In this document: piece after piece, positions 1-8,376 of the stretch
Position numbering within the stretch: position 1 is the first letter of the stretch
Layout of the letters: every line of letters begins with the position of its first letter
Origin: Oceanibium sediminis
GTDB lineage: Bacteria > Pseudomonadota > Alphaproteobacteria > Rhodobacterales > Rhodobacteraceae
Assembly: GCF_003265325.1 (NCBI RefSeq)
Contig: NZ_QGNX01000003.1
Span: 1-64,000, forward strand
Direction: 5' to 3'
Length of the DNA: 64,000 nt
The notes under the pieces: model-generated
Told to the model about the DNA's origin: nothing
Databases searched by the model: none
What the model saw: the letters and a program-made list of their open reading frames with translations, nothing else
Translations under genes and position numbers: made by a program

Positions 1-31
1 ACTCAGGCGAATGCTGCTTCCGTTTCGACAT
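1..31 (-). CDS. IS3-family transposase OrfA, N-terminal fragment only
   Basis: Only ten codons are visible, reading MSKRKQHSPE from an ATG at 31. This is the usual opening of IS3-family OrfA, where the family continues with a helix-turn-helix that binds the element ends. A ribosome site (AGGAGA) lies 6 nt upstream of the ATG. The gene runs off the left edge. The identification rests on this short but characteristic start plus the IS-like end at 60-111. Confidence 0.6.
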   Translation of the reverse strand, partial: MSKRKQHSPE

Positions 32-111
32 CTCTGATCTCCTTCTCGTCGAAGATCAGCAGACAGCAAATCATAGCTTACGTCAGCGTCCGATTTTCGG
101 GGGGCAGCTCA
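1..111 (-). mobile_element. End of an IS3-family insertion sequence (truncated by window edge)
   Basis: The minus strand holds the beginning of an IS3-type orfA, preceded by a terminal sequence that starts TGAGCTGCCCCCCGAAAATC near position 111. IS3-family ends typically begin TGA and are followed by a C/G-rich then A-rich stretch, so the boundary is placed at about 111. The rest of the element lies outside the window, so neither the other inverted repeat nor a target duplication can be checked. Confidence 0.65.
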
Positions 112-162
112 ATGTCTTGAGCCTATTCTCCGAACCGACGCCCATCTCTAATGTCAGTTAAG

Positions 163-999
163 TCACATCAAATTTGCACCGATCCATGCGGTCAAGTTCG
201 AAAGCAGGCTTGTGTGTTGACTGGAGCCTGGCACGATATTGCCCCTCGGATCGATAGAATAGTAACTGGTCATAGCCAGAGCCCCCGAAGCGAACCCGGT
301 TCTCCTGACCAAAACACTGCGACAAGCGAAATTGCTATCTCGAAATGTTCCATGTGGTACGTCAAGGGAAGGTTGACCCGGATGAATGCTTGTTAACGGG
401 CTGCATACGCTCGATAGGTAAGGAGCATGCACCTTTAGAGCTGTTACATCGTAGAGACGAGCAACGAAAGCACGCATCTCATCAATAGTCCCAGGTGTGG
501 ACACGTCCTTGCACTCAATGGCGACGACGGGCCGCCCGAACGGAACACCGCCTCTCATTCGCCCGCGCAGCGCCGAGGCCGTATGCGCTGGCACGATAGC
601 AATATCGAATTCGTGCTTCCCGCCACTCCTTCCAGAGAATTGCACTCCGTTCCAGATTTCCCACTCCCGTCGGGAGTTGTGTAGCTGAAAGGCGATTGCG
701 CTCATACCGTTGGAACCTTGAGCACTGCCCGGCAGGCCGGAGGGCGAACCACCGCGCTGCACGAACTGCCGGTTCGCGTCGCTAGAACGTATCCGGGTAC
801 CGTCCGACCGCTTTATCCAGACGCTCGCACCTGCCGCTCGCAAGCTATCTGCGATAGCTGTCATCAGAAACAGCTCGTAAATGCGACCAGCGCCACCAGC
901 ATTCTTCAGCACAGTAGCACTGCCGACTATTGAATTCAGCGCTCCAGAGATCCCGGGTATCACAGAGTTTAAGCTCCCCTGAGCATTTCTGACTTCCAT
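163..999 (-). CDS. Hypothetical protein with a PD-(D/E)XK nuclease-like core
   Basis: The protein has 278 residues and is not recognised as a named family. The centre contains HEFDIAIV followed about 35 residues later by VVAIECKD. This D...ExK spacing on two beta strands is the signature of the PD-(D/E)XK nuclease fold used by restriction enzymes and related DNases. No signal peptide or membrane segment is visible. The start overlaps the 3' end of the upstream minus-strand gene by 31 bp, so the two are probably cotranscribed and translationally coupled. The fold is inferred from the motif. Function could be restriction or defence, but no methyltransferase or helicase is adjacent. Confidence 0.6.
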   Translation of the reverse strand: MEVRNAQGSLNSVIPGISGALNSIVGSATVLKNAGGAGRIYELFLMTAIADSLRAAGASVWIKRSDGTRIRSSDANRQFVQRGGSPSGLPGSAQGSNGMSAIAFQLHNSRREWEIWNGVQFSGRSGGKHEFDIAIVPAHTASALRGRMRGGVPFGRPVVAIECKDVSTPGTIDEMRAFVARLYDVTALKVHAPYLSSVCSPLTSIHPGQPSLDVPHGTFRDSNFACRSVLVRRTGFASGALAMTSYYSIDPRGNIVPGSSQHTSLLSNLTAWIGANLM

Positions 1000-1463
1000 T
1001 CCTCTACAGCGAGCCGCAACTGATCAAAGGATTCTATAGCGTGGTCAATTGCCGGTCTGTCTATTGAGACTGCCGACTCCCCATCATCCCCTAAAAGAGC
1101 CAGTCCTTCGACTGAATAGCCGGTATCCGCTCTTTCGCCTTCTCCAATAAGCGTCGAAACAACTTCGATTGAGGCTCGTGCCATAACAAGCGATTCTTTG
1201 ACCCGTCTAACCACGATATCCGCCGCAAGGGCAACTTGTTCATCCCCTGACCATGGTATTGAAGCGGCTGTTTCGGCTTGGTCGTCTTGCTCAGACCGCA
1301 AGTCTTGGTCAAGTCGGATGCGTTCCTGAGCGGCGTACATGGCACCTTCCGACGCTATTTGTGTGTCGCCCATTTCAACGATAGCCAAGATATCTTTCAC
1401 CAGCCAATCAAGGTTCGATGCCGCCAGCGTTTCGAGTAATGGGAAGAGACGATAATCTATCAA
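969..1463 (-). CDS. Hypothetical acidic protein upstream of the PD-(D/E)XK gene
   Basis: This protein of about 164 residues belongs to no family I recognise. It is acidic and mostly predicted helical, with no signal peptide or transmembrane segment, and its C-terminus (EEWKSEMLRGA) is encoded in the overlap with the next gene. No ATG start fits. A TTG at 1463 sits 6 nt after GGAG, while a TTG at 1469 is directly next to it, so 1463 is preferred. It forms a two-gene unit with the PD-(D/E)XK-like protein and could be its partner (specificity, regulator or immunity). That is inference from gene order only. Confidence 0.5.
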   Translation of the reverse strand: MIDYRLFPLLETLAASNLDWLVKDILAIVEMGDTQIASEGAMYAAQERIRLDQDLRSEQDDQAETAASIPWSGDEQVALAADIVVRRVKESLVMARASIEVVSTLIGEGERADTGYSVEGLALLGDDGESAVSIDRPAIDHAIESFDQLRLAVEEWKSEMLRGA

Positions 1464-1755
1464 GGTCAACTCCGGGATCTAAGCTGCAAACAAGAGCATA
1501 GTGGCTCAGAAAATTTGTCCATGCAAAGCAGCAGACCCGATTACGCCGGTCACCAATCCTTAGCACGTGATGTGGCTACAAGACAGCTACCGTAAGGTGC
1601 GATGGCAGATCTTGCCAGTCTTCATCATGCTAAGGTAGCGCGCCAACCGACCGTGGTCCGACTGGCGGCTTAGCTGGAAGTGGTCCTATGCTGCCGGTTC
1701 TCGAATTGGAGTGTCCGTGGTTGAGGATCCTTGTCATTGAAGATCGCAGGCCAAC
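1464..1755. other. Spacer without a convincing gene
   Basis: About 290 bases separate the hypothetical two-gene unit from the DMT transporter. I see no ORF with a plausible start and ribosome site, no strong hairpin and no RNA gene. The base composition is less GC-rich than the metabolic genes, as in the preceding two ORFs. Confidence 0.5.
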
Positions 1756-2703
1756 TCAGATCGGCGGAGCCGCACGTTCAGTGATCAACTGGCGGGCAGT
1801 GACCCTTTCGCGGTGGATCATATACAGACCCGCACCGATGATGATGGCAATGCCGGTCAGGGTCAGCGCGTTGGGGAAATCGCGGAACACGAGATAGCCC
1901 AGCAAGGTTGCCACTGGCAGTTCCAGATATTGCAGGGGCGCCAACGTGGCCGAGGGGGCCAGTGACAGCGCATAGGTCATCATCATATGGCTCAGCGTGG
2001 CGAAAGACCCGACCCCCAGAAGCCAGAGCCATGCAATCCCCTCGGGCCAGACGAGATCAAGCAGGTCGGACCCCGTGCCCTGGGCGAGCACCATCACTGG
2101 CAGGCACAGCAGACTGGCGATCAGGCCGGTGTGGAATTGAAGGGTCACGGGATGAACCCGCCGCGACAGTCCCCGTGTCACAAGGATATAGAAGGCGAAC
2201 CCCACAGCCGTGCCCAGCGGAAACAGGGCCACCGCGCCAAAGGCCGCGAAACTGGGCTGGATCACTAACAAGACACCCACAAAGCCCACAATCGCCGCCC
2301 CCACGCGGCGCGGGCCGACATCTTCGCCCAGGTAGAACTTGCCCACCAGCAGCACGATGAACGGGGCCACGAAAACGATTGCCAACGCATCAGCCAGTGG
2401 CATGACGCGGATCGCGGCGATGAAGCAAAAAGTCGAGCCCAGCAAAAGCACCGCGCGAAATAACAGTGCCAGCCATTGTCCCCGCGCCACCCGTAGCGAT
2501 AGCCCCATGATCCATACAACCGGCGCCATCAGCGCGCATTGAACGATAAAGCGTGCGGCCGTGATCTGTCCCACCGGAACGCTGCCCGATGCCAGCTTGG
2601 CCGCCACATCGAGCAGAGGTGCCGTTACGCAAAACCCCACCATCAGGGTAACACCGGCAAGGATGCGGTCGGTGGACGGGATATGGGAGGCTGCACTGGT
2701 CAT
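1756..2703 (-). CDS. DMT-superfamily (EamA/RhaT) inner-membrane transporter
   Basis: The protein has about 315 residues and roughly ten hydrophobic segments arranged as two EamA halves, which is the usual length and layout of drug/metabolite transporters. Recognisable pieces include AARFIVQCALMAP in helix 2, FVAPFIVLLVGKFYLGE at the end of the first half, and APLQYLELPVATLLGYLVF in the second. EamA proteins usually export amino acids, nucleosides or other small metabolites, and the substrate cannot be read from sequence. The ATG at 2703 is chosen because it leaves a short N-terminus before helix 1. An upstream GTG at 2775 would add 24 atypical residues. It is monocistronic in this window. Confidence 0.85.
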   Translation of the reverse strand: MTSAASHIPSTDRILAGVTLMVGFCVTAPLLDVAAKLASGSVPVGQITAARFIVQCALMAPVVWIMGLSLRVARGQWLALLFRAVLLLGSTFCFIAAIRVMPLADALAIVFVAPFIVLLVGKFYLGEDVGPRRVGAAIVGFVGVLLVIQPSFAAFGAVALFPLGTAVGFAFYILVTRGLSRRVHPVTLQFHTGLIASLLCLPVMVLAQGTGSDLLDLVWPEGIAWLWLLGVGSFATLSHMMMTYALSLAPSATLAPLQYLELPVATLLGYLVFRDFPNALTLTGIAIIIGAGLYMIHRERVTARQLITERAAPPI

Positions 2704-3028
2704 GAAGCCCGCATAGGATGTCACCCCGCGCGCGTCTATCAGTTTTGCGACTACTGACACCGCCAGAGGGGCCACCGAAATAACCCGCTCGATACATCCT
2801 TCGGAGCCACCCTACCGAAGCTGGTTTCCGCAACGCTGTTCCGCAGCGCGATTGATGATCGCGCAATTCATGTCAACGCCACGTCAACCCGCATACGCCT
2901 GTTTGGCTCGGTTTGGGACGTTGAACGCCGGTCGATGACGGACGATACCGGAACGGAATATGTGTGGGATCAAAGGCTTATCGCATAAGCCACTGATTTT
3001 TCTAAGTTATTGGAATCGCTCAGGTTTC

Positions 3029-3070
3029 GGCTCATAACCTGAAGGTCGTAGGTTCAAATCCTACTCCCGA
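3029..3070 (+). other. 3' fragment of initiator tRNA-Met, probable attachment-site remnant
   Basis: The segment matches the 3' half of bacterial tRNA-fMet from the anticodon loop (CTCATAA) through the variable loop and the complete T arm (GTAGG, TTCAAAT, CCTAC), ending CTCCCG and then diverging into an A-run with no CCA. The 5' half (acceptor strand, D arm) is absent, so it is not a functional tRNA. Such 3' halves are what integrases leave when an island inserts into a tRNA gene. The phage-like DUF2793 remnant just to the right fits this reading. Confidence 0.7.
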
Positions 3071-3264
3071 AAAAAATTCCTTCGATAACACAGACAGTTA
3101 CGCGCCTGCCAAACGGGACGCTATTTGCGTTCCAGGCCCGTGGAAGCACTGTGGAAGCAGAAGTCGCAATATGCACCTGAGCAGCTCCACCCTCCTTTCA
3201 CGATGGTGCGCTTCATTGCATGTTCGAACGCCCTCACGATGAACGTCGGCTTTTCTGTGGAGCT

Positions 3265-4129
3265 TCAGCCCGCCTTCGTCCCCCAGGACGATGTGTGGTC
3301 GGCGGCGAAATACCGGTCCGCCGCCCGAAAATACCCCTGCAGCTCGACAGTATCGCCCGCGCTGAGCGCCACCATGGTTTGCAACCAGAGCGCGGTGGCT
3401 TCGGAGACATGCGCGCCGGAACTCTCTTCGAGCGAGCACCTTATCTCGGTCAATCCGTTCACCACCAGCCGCCCGCGCATCCGGGAGGATGTGCTGCAAT
3501 TCACCATGAACAAAAGCGTCGCGCCGAAGAGATACGTGCCATCCGCGGGCGCGACGAAATAGTTGTTCCCGGCATCGAAGGTGTTCTGGTCATTGTAGTC
3601 GGTATTGTTGATGGCGGGTTTTGTCCAGGTATCGACCCAGACATAGTTATCGTAGTTCGTGTATCCCCTTGTAGCGAGGAAGGCGCGGCTGATCGATGAT
3701 GCCGGTCAGCCGGTCCACGCTGGACGTGTCGAAGAAGGCGCTACCATCATCGGAGACTGCGAGCTGGAAATCATCGGAGTCGAAGAGACCGAGCAGTGCC
3801 TTGGTCGCGTAGCCAGTCTGGAGGGTGAGGCTGAGATCATCTACCTTTGCCTCCTTGTTCAAGGTGTAGGTGAGATCGCCGGTCCCGCCCTCGGTTGCGG
3901 TCTTCGCCGTCCAGAGCGCAGCGTCCAGTTTGGCCGAGAACGGGTTGGCGGCATCCGCCGTGGTACCGATGCCGAGCAGCCCCATCTTCTGCAGAACGGT
4001 GGGCAGGATGCTCACCCAGGCCGCGCCGTCCCAGACCAGCAGAAGTCCCTCGTCCTCGATCCATGCCCGCCATCCCGGCCGCGGCGCTAGGCGGGTCCAG
4101 ACACCATCGACATAAAGCACGACGCTCAT
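3265..4129 (-). pseudogene. DUF2793 phage/GTA-type structural protein, frameshifted
   Basis: Reading from an ATG at 4129, the first frame encodes a DUF2793-type N-terminus (WIEDEGLLLVWDGAAWVSI) and continues to about 3655. The reading then passes into another frame that runs through WVDTWTKPAINN and a C1q-like, beta-rich tail (FVAPADGTYLFGAT, ALSAGDTVELQGYF) to a stop at 3265. The switch falls at a GGGG run near 3660-3666, so a single-base indel explains it. DUF2793 proteins occur in Rhodobacterales prophages and gene-transfer-agent loci, probably as tail or fibre components. No other phage genes are nearby, so this is a remnant. A sequencing error at the homopolymer is the alternative. Confidence 0.7.
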
Positions 4130-4130
4130 A

Positions 4131-4499
4131 ACACGGCACGTGATCGTCGCGGTGTGCAACGACCGCCAGTTCGCCGGCCTGTGCGCCGTGCTTGGGGTGC
4201 CGGAGCTGGCCGGGGATTCCCGTTTTTCCTGCAACCCCCTGCGGGTGGAAAACCGTCAGGCGCTGACGGAAAGCCTGTCGGTCGCCATCTCCGCGTGGTC
4301 ATCGGAGAGTTTCCTGACGGCGCAGGAGGCCAGGCAGGTGTCGGCGGGACCGATCAACACCCTCGAAGAGGTGTTCAAGGACCCCCAGGTGATCGCGAGG
4401 GAACTGGTGATCCACCCCAAACGCGTCCCCGGCCCCTGGAGGTTTTTCGACGCCGACCTTTGCCTGCACAGGTCAGCGCCGACAAGGGCTGACGCTTAA
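4131..4499 (+). pseudogene. C-terminal fragment of a class III (CaiB/BaiF) CoA-transferase
   Basis: About 118 residues beginning IVAVCNDRQFAGLCAVLG and running through GPINTLEEVFKDPQVIARE match the C-terminal third of formyl-CoA transferase-type proteins. The intact CoA-transferase at 23.4-24.6 kb has the equivalent stretch starting FIVAVANNQLFARLCEAIG. The catalytic Asp and the first 270 or so residues are missing. The homology starts almost exactly where the oppositely oriented DUF2793 gene begins, which marks a recombination junction. The 3' end also departs from the family after the PKRVPG segment. Confidence 0.7.
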
Positions 4500-4644
4500 A
4501 CCGCGCGATGTTGACCCACTGAAGGTGCGATCGGTGTACCGTCATGTCCCTGCTTGTTCGATTCAGTCGACCCCGTGGTGCAGCCGCCCGATCCAGTTGC
4601 GGCAAATGGGGCAGAATCGGAGCCGATGTCCTCGGGACGCGCCG

Positions 4645-5331
4645 TCAGCCATAGCGCTGAATCAGTTCGTCCGTACCGGTCACGTCGCCGAAGAACAGCG
4701 CGAAATGGATCAGGGCGAAGGCGTGCTCATCGTCACGGATCGAGGCGCAGCCGTCGTGGACCATTGTCGTGCGGAAGTTGCGCATCATCGCATCCCGCGC
4801 GGTCGACTCGCAGCAGGCGTTTGTCATCGTGCCGGTGATCAGCAGCGTATCGATCCCGGCGTCGCGCAGTTGCGCCTCAAGATCGCCCGCGCCCTGGATC
4901 ATGCCGCTGTAGCGCGTCTTCTCGACGATCATGTCCTCTGGGCGCACGTCCAGGTCCGGCCACAGCTGCGAGCCCTCCGCCGAGCGGTCGAGCGCGGCGC
5001 AGCGGGTTTCAAACCGCTCGGGGGTCAGCAGTTCACGGTGGAAATGCGGGATGTCGGCCAGCGCCTCTTCGGTGAACAGGGTGCGGATCCAGATGACTTT
5101 CCCGCCCGCGGCCCGCAAGGCTTCCGCCAGCCGGTTGATGTTGGGCACGATCGCGCGCGCGTTCGGCACCGACGCGCCGCTTGCGGGATCCAGGAAGTAG
5201 GTCTGCATATCCACCACCACCAGGGCGGTCTTGTCCGCGGGCTGCTTGTCGAAGACGAGCGGGCGCCCCTGGCGGGCCAAAATGCGGTCCTGCGCCCAGG
5301 CGGGCATCTCGAAGGGGTGGATCTGGCTCAT
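4645..5331 (-). CDS. Isochorismatase-family cysteine hydrolase
   Basis: The protein has 228 residues, typical of the family. The catalytic triad is visible: Asp in ALVVVDMQ, Lys in VEKTRYS, and the nucleophile Cys in TNACCESTARDA. Family members hydrolyse amide, ureido or vinyl-ether bonds (nicotinamidase, N-carbamoylsarcosine amidase, ureidoacrylate and maleamate hydrolases). This member cannot be assigned a substrate. It is divergent from an ABC importer whose binding protein is of the NMT1/THI5 type, across a 160-bp region carrying a TTGTATACAA palindrome, so the two units are probably co-regulated and the hydrolase may act on the imported compound. ATG 5331 is preferred over the ATG 6 codons upstream. 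Confidence 0.85.
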   Translation of the reverse strand: MSQIHPFEMPAWAQDRILARQGRPLVFDKQPADKTALVVVDMQTYFLDPASGASVPNARAIVPNINRLAEALRAAGGKVIWIRTLFTEEALADIPHFHRELLTPERFETRCAALDRSAEGSQLWPDLDVRPEDMIVEKTRYSGMIQGAGDLEAQLRDAGIDTLLITGTMTNACCESTARDAMMRNFRTTMVHDGCASIRDDEHAFALIHFALFFGDVTGTDELIQRYG

Positions 5332-5416
5332 TCTCGCTCCTGCTGGCATGCTTGCCGGGTTTTTCCGTGGTAAAACATGGGTGATCGCGGGGCGATCAAA
5401 AGTTTAAACAAGACTA

Positions 5417-5426
5417 TTGTATACAA
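5417..5426. promoter_or_regulatory. Palindrome TTGTATACAA, candidate GntR (HutC-type) operator
   Basis: This is a perfect 10-bp palindrome in an AT-rich intergenic region, 86 bp from the isochorismatase start and 65 bp from the binding-protein start. Close variants occur at 9178, 24609 and 29059, all in promoter regions. HutC-subfamily regulators bind sites of this type, and one is encoded at 28.2-29.0 kb. Confidence 0.5.
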
Positions 5427-5490
5427 AGAACCAAAGTGGTATCAACCGGATAATAAAAGAATTATCATAACGGACCACAGGGGAAGAAAT

Positions 5491-6492
5491 ATGAAATTCA
5501 CGCGTCGGATGGCCTTTGCTGCGGGGCTGGCCGCGGTCACGTTCGGGCTTGCGCCAGACATTGCCCGTGCTGACGAGGTTACCAAGATCTCGTTCATGGA
5601 AGTGATCCATTCGCTGTTCTACTCACCGCTCTACGTTGCGCTGGACCGTGGCTTTTTCGCGGAAGAGGGGATCGACTTCGACCTGGTCGCGGGCCAGGGC
5701 AGCGACAAGGTGACGGCGGCGATCCTGGGTGGCTCCGTGGACATCGCCCTCGCCGGGCCGGAAACGACGGTCTACGTCGAGGCCGGAAAATCGCCGGAGA
5801 AGATCCGCATCTTCGCGGGCCTTACCGGCACGGACGGATCGTTCCTCGTTGGGCGTGAGCCCGCGGCAGAACCGTTCGACTGGGCCTCTCTCAAGGGCAA
5901 GAAGATCCTTGGGTGGCGCGTCGGCTCCGCCCCGGCGAACTTCCTGCGCGAGGCGCTGAAGAATGCCGGGCTGGACCCGGACAAGGACGTCGAAATCATC
6001 ACCAATGTCGCCATTCCCGCGCGAATGGGGGCCTTCCTTTCCGGGGCGGCCGATTACGGGACCTTCTTCGAGCCCGACGTGACCAAGCTGGAATCCGAAG
6101 GGCTGCACGTTCAGACCAACGTCGGCCAGGCCGTGGGTGAGATCGACTACACCGTCTTCATCGCCCGCGAGAGTTTCATCGCGGAACACCCCGAGATCGT
6201 CGGCGGCTTCACCCGCGCCATTGCCCGCGCCGAGGCCTGGATCGCCGAAGCCCCCGAGGAAGAGGTTGCCGCCTCTCTCGCGCCCTACTTCCCGGGGATC
6301 AGTGCCGAAGAGCTTGCCTCCTCGGTCACGCGGCACCGCGAAGCGGGGGTCTGGAAGGCAACGCCAGCCGTCACGCCAGAGGCGATGACCGCGCTGCAAG
6401 CGCTGCTGGAGGCCAACGGCCTGATGCCCAGCGGCGGCGCGATCCCCTATGAGCGCCTGGTCGATCCACAGTTCTTCGAGGTGACCGAATGA
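5491..6492 (+). CDS. NitT/TauT-type ABC transporter substrate-binding protein
   Basis: The protein has 333 residues with a signal peptide over residues 1-25 (MKFTRRMAFAAGLAAVTFG... ending ARA). The mature part has the NMT1/THI5-SsuA fold: SLFYSPLYVALDRGFFAEEG near the N-terminus, GGSVDIALAGPE, and a DYGTFFEPDV hinge segment. It binds the ligand in the periplasm and delivers it to the permease/ATPase encoded immediately downstream. ATG 5491 is preceded by GGGAAG and leaves a clean signal peptide, whereas the longer reading from 5377 does not. Family ligands include sulfonates, nitrate, pyrimidine precursors and aromatic acids. The divergent hydrolase suggests an amide- or ureido-containing compound, but this is open. 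Confidence 0.88.
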   Translation: MKFTRRMAFAAGLAAVTFGLAPDIARADEVTKISFMEVIHSLFYSPLYVALDRGFFAEEGIDFDLVAGQGSDKVTAAILGGSVDIALAGPETTVYVEAGKSPEKIRIFAGLTGTDGSFLVGREPAAEPFDWASLKGKKILGWRVGSAPANFLREALKNAGLDPDKDVEIITNVAIPARMGAFLSGAADYGTFFEPDVTKLESEGLHVQTNVGQAVGEIDYTVFIARESFIAEHPEIVGGFTRAIARAEAWIAEAPEEEVAASLAPYFPGISAEELASSVTRHREAGVWKATPAVTPEAMTALQALLEANGLMPSGGAIPYERLVDPQFFEVTE

Positions 6493-7301
6493 ACAAGGAA
6501 GTCGCTTCAGGGTGGGGCCGCAAGGCGCCACCCAAAGTCGAATTTCGCAATGTGAACCTGCGCTACTTCTCGGAGTCCGGGGAAACCCATGCCGTGAAGG
6601 ACATGAGTTTCTCCGTCGATCAGGGCGAGTTCGTTTCGATCGTCGGGCAATCGGGCTGCGGGAAGTCGACCCTGCTGTCCCTGCTCAGCGGGCTGATGCG
6701 GCCGACCGACGGGCAGGTGTTGATCGACGGCAAGCCCGTGACCGGCCCGTCGCCGCAGGTGGGTTTCATGCTGCAGCAGGATACGCTGTTCGAATGGCGC
6801 ACCATCCTGGAAAACGCGCTGCTCGGCCCGGAAATCCGCAACATGGACTTGGTTGCGGCGCGGGAGCGGGCCGAGCGCATCCTGACAAGCTACGGGCTGG
6901 GCCAGTTCCTGCACCACACGCCCGGGCAATTGTCGGGCGGGATGCGGCAGCGCGCGGCCCTTGGGCGGACCATGTGCATGGAGCCGGATATCCTGCTGCT
7001 GGACGAGCCGTTCTCGGCGCTGGATTTCCAGACCCGTCTGGCCATCGCCGAAGAAATCGGGGACATCATCCGCCGCGAGGGCAAGACCGCGATCCTCGTC
7101 ACCCATGACATCCCCGAGGCCATTGCCATGGCCGACCGGGTGGTCGTGCTCAGCCCCCGCCCGGGCCGGCTGAAGAGCATTCACGAAATCTCCTTCGATA
7201 GTCTTGGACCGACACGGCCAAGCAGTATGGATGCGCGCGACGCGGAAGAGTTCCGGGACTACTACCACACAATCTGGACGGAGATGGAGAACCATGGTTG
7301 A
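6489..7301 (+). CDS. NitT/TauT-type ABC transporter ATP-binding protein
   Basis: The protein has 270 residues with Walker A GQSGCGKST, Q-loop VGFMLQQD, signature LSGGMRQR, Walker B ILLLDEPFSALD and the switch His in LVTHD. It energises import by the permease encoded next. The start ATG overlaps the binding-protein stop by 4 bp and its own stop overlaps the permease start by 8 bp, so the three genes form one translationally coupled operon. Closest in type to SsuB/TauB. Confidence 0.9.
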   Translation: MNKEVASGWGRKAPPKVEFRNVNLRYFSESGETHAVKDMSFSVDQGEFVSIVGQSGCGKSTLLSLLSGLMRPTDGQVLIDGKPVTGPSPQVGFMLQQDTLFEWRTILENALLGPEIRNMDLVAARERAERILTSYGLGQFLHHTPGQLSGGMRQRAALGRTMCMEPDILLLDEPFSALDFQTRLAIAEEIGDIIRREGKTAILVTHDIPEAIAMADRVVVLSPRPGRLKSIHEISFDSLGPTRPSSMDARDAEEFRDYYHTIWTEMENHG

Positions 7302-8130
7302 GACCGTTTCCGCCGTGGAGGCGCCCGCAAAGGCCCCTGCGACAGCACCTCCGAGCGCTGCCTACAAGAAATGGCTGTCCCTGCGGGCCCGTGATCGCTT
7401 CATGGTGCAGGCCGCGCGCGCGCTGCTTCTGATCACCTTCCTCGTGCTGTGGGAAGTCGCCCCGCGGATGGAGCTGGTGATCCCGATGCTCACCAGCTAC
7501 CCGACGGCGGTCTGGGACGGGTTCCTGGAACTGCTCGCGCTGCAAAACCTCGGCTGGCATATCAGCGTGACAATGATGGAAGTGGTCATCAGCTTCACGG
7601 TTGCGATGGTGCTGGGCACGGCGATCGCGATCTGCCTCTGGCTTTCGCCGATGCTGGAACGGATCCTCGATCCCTTCCTCGTGGTCGGCAACGCGCTGCC
7701 CAAGATCGCGCTTGTGCCGATCTTCTACATCTGGCTGGGCCCGACGGGCTCGATCTATGCCGTGGCGATTGCCGTTTCGTTGTTCATCACGATCCTGATG
7801 CTCTACACCGGGTTCAACCAGACGGACCCGAACAAGATCAAGCTCGCGCGCACCCTTGGGGCGGGCAAGCGGCAGATCCTGAGCAAGGTCGTGCTGCCCG
7901 GCAACGTCCACACCTTCATGGCGACGCTGAAGGCCAATATCGGGCTCAGCCTCGTGGGCGTGATCGTGGGCGAGTTCCAGGCGTCGAAAGCGGGTCTTGG
8001 CTACCTGATCGTCTATGGCAGCCAGATCTTCCGCATGGACATGGTGATGGCGGCCATCGTGATCCTCAGCCTGATCTCCGTCGCCATCTACTTCGTGGTC
8101 CAGAAGGCCGAGGCCTGGCTGACCCGCTGA
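7294..8130 (+). CDS. NitT/TauT-type ABC transporter permease
   Basis: The protein has 278 residues with about six membrane segments and the BPD inner-membrane domain, including the coupling motif ARTLGAGKRQILSKVVLPG that contacts the ATPase. ATG 7294 lies inside the end of the ATPase gene and is favoured over the longer reading from 7204. An Ala/Pro-rich N-terminus of about 30 residues precedes the first helix. The gene ends at a strong hairpin beginning at 8131, so the operon is three genes long. Substrate as for the binding protein: unknown. Confidence 0.9.
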   Translation: MVETVSAVEAPAKAPATAPPSAAYKKWLSLRARDRFMVQAARALLLITFLVLWEVAPRMELVIPMLTSYPTAVWDGFLELLALQNLGWHISVTMMEVVISFTVAMVLGTAIAICLWLSPMLERILDPFLVVGNALPKIALVPIFYIWLGPTGSIYAVAIAVSLFITILMLYTGFNQTDPNKIKLARTLGAGKRQILSKVVLPGNVHTFMATLKANIGLSLVGVIVGEFQASKAGLGYLIVYGSQIFRMDMVMAAIVILSLISVAIYFVVQKAEAWLTR

Positions 8131-8158
8131 GATTGTCCCGCCCCCCGGCGGGACAATC
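8131..8158 (+). terminator. Strong hairpin after the ABC operon
   Basis: GATTGTCCCGCC, a CCCC loop and GGCGGGACAATC form a perfect 12-bp stem starting one base after the permease stop codon. It is followed by a pyrimidine-rich tract and is very likely a transcription terminator. Confidence 0.8.
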
Positions 8159-8352
8159 CTTTCCCTTTCACCGAACATCAGCCGTACAGGGCCACCGCTT
8201 CGCGACCGCGACGGCTGGGGGAAACCCCGGCCGTTCGTGGTGCTGCGGGCTATTACGCGGCGCCGGGGTTGCACCCGTCGCAAGGAGCCACAACGCCCCC
8301 GGTGCAGACCATGATTATCGTGAAGGGGAGGGTCTGTGGCGGGTGACCCTGG

Positions 8353-8372
8353 GCCGGCCCTGAAGGGCCGGC
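8353..8372 (-). terminator. GC-rich hairpin downstream of the TauE gene
   Basis: GCCGGCCC-TGAA-GGGCCGGC forms a perfect 8-bp stem just past the minus-strand TauE/SafE stop codon. The 190 bases between this and the 8131 hairpin contain no convincing gene. Confidence 0.65.
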
Positions 8373-8376
8373 GCCG

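Noticed and set aside
3029-3070. Functional initiator tRNA-Met gene
   Set aside because: Only the anticodon loop to T arm is present; the acceptor 5' strand, D arm and CCA are missing, so it is a fragment.
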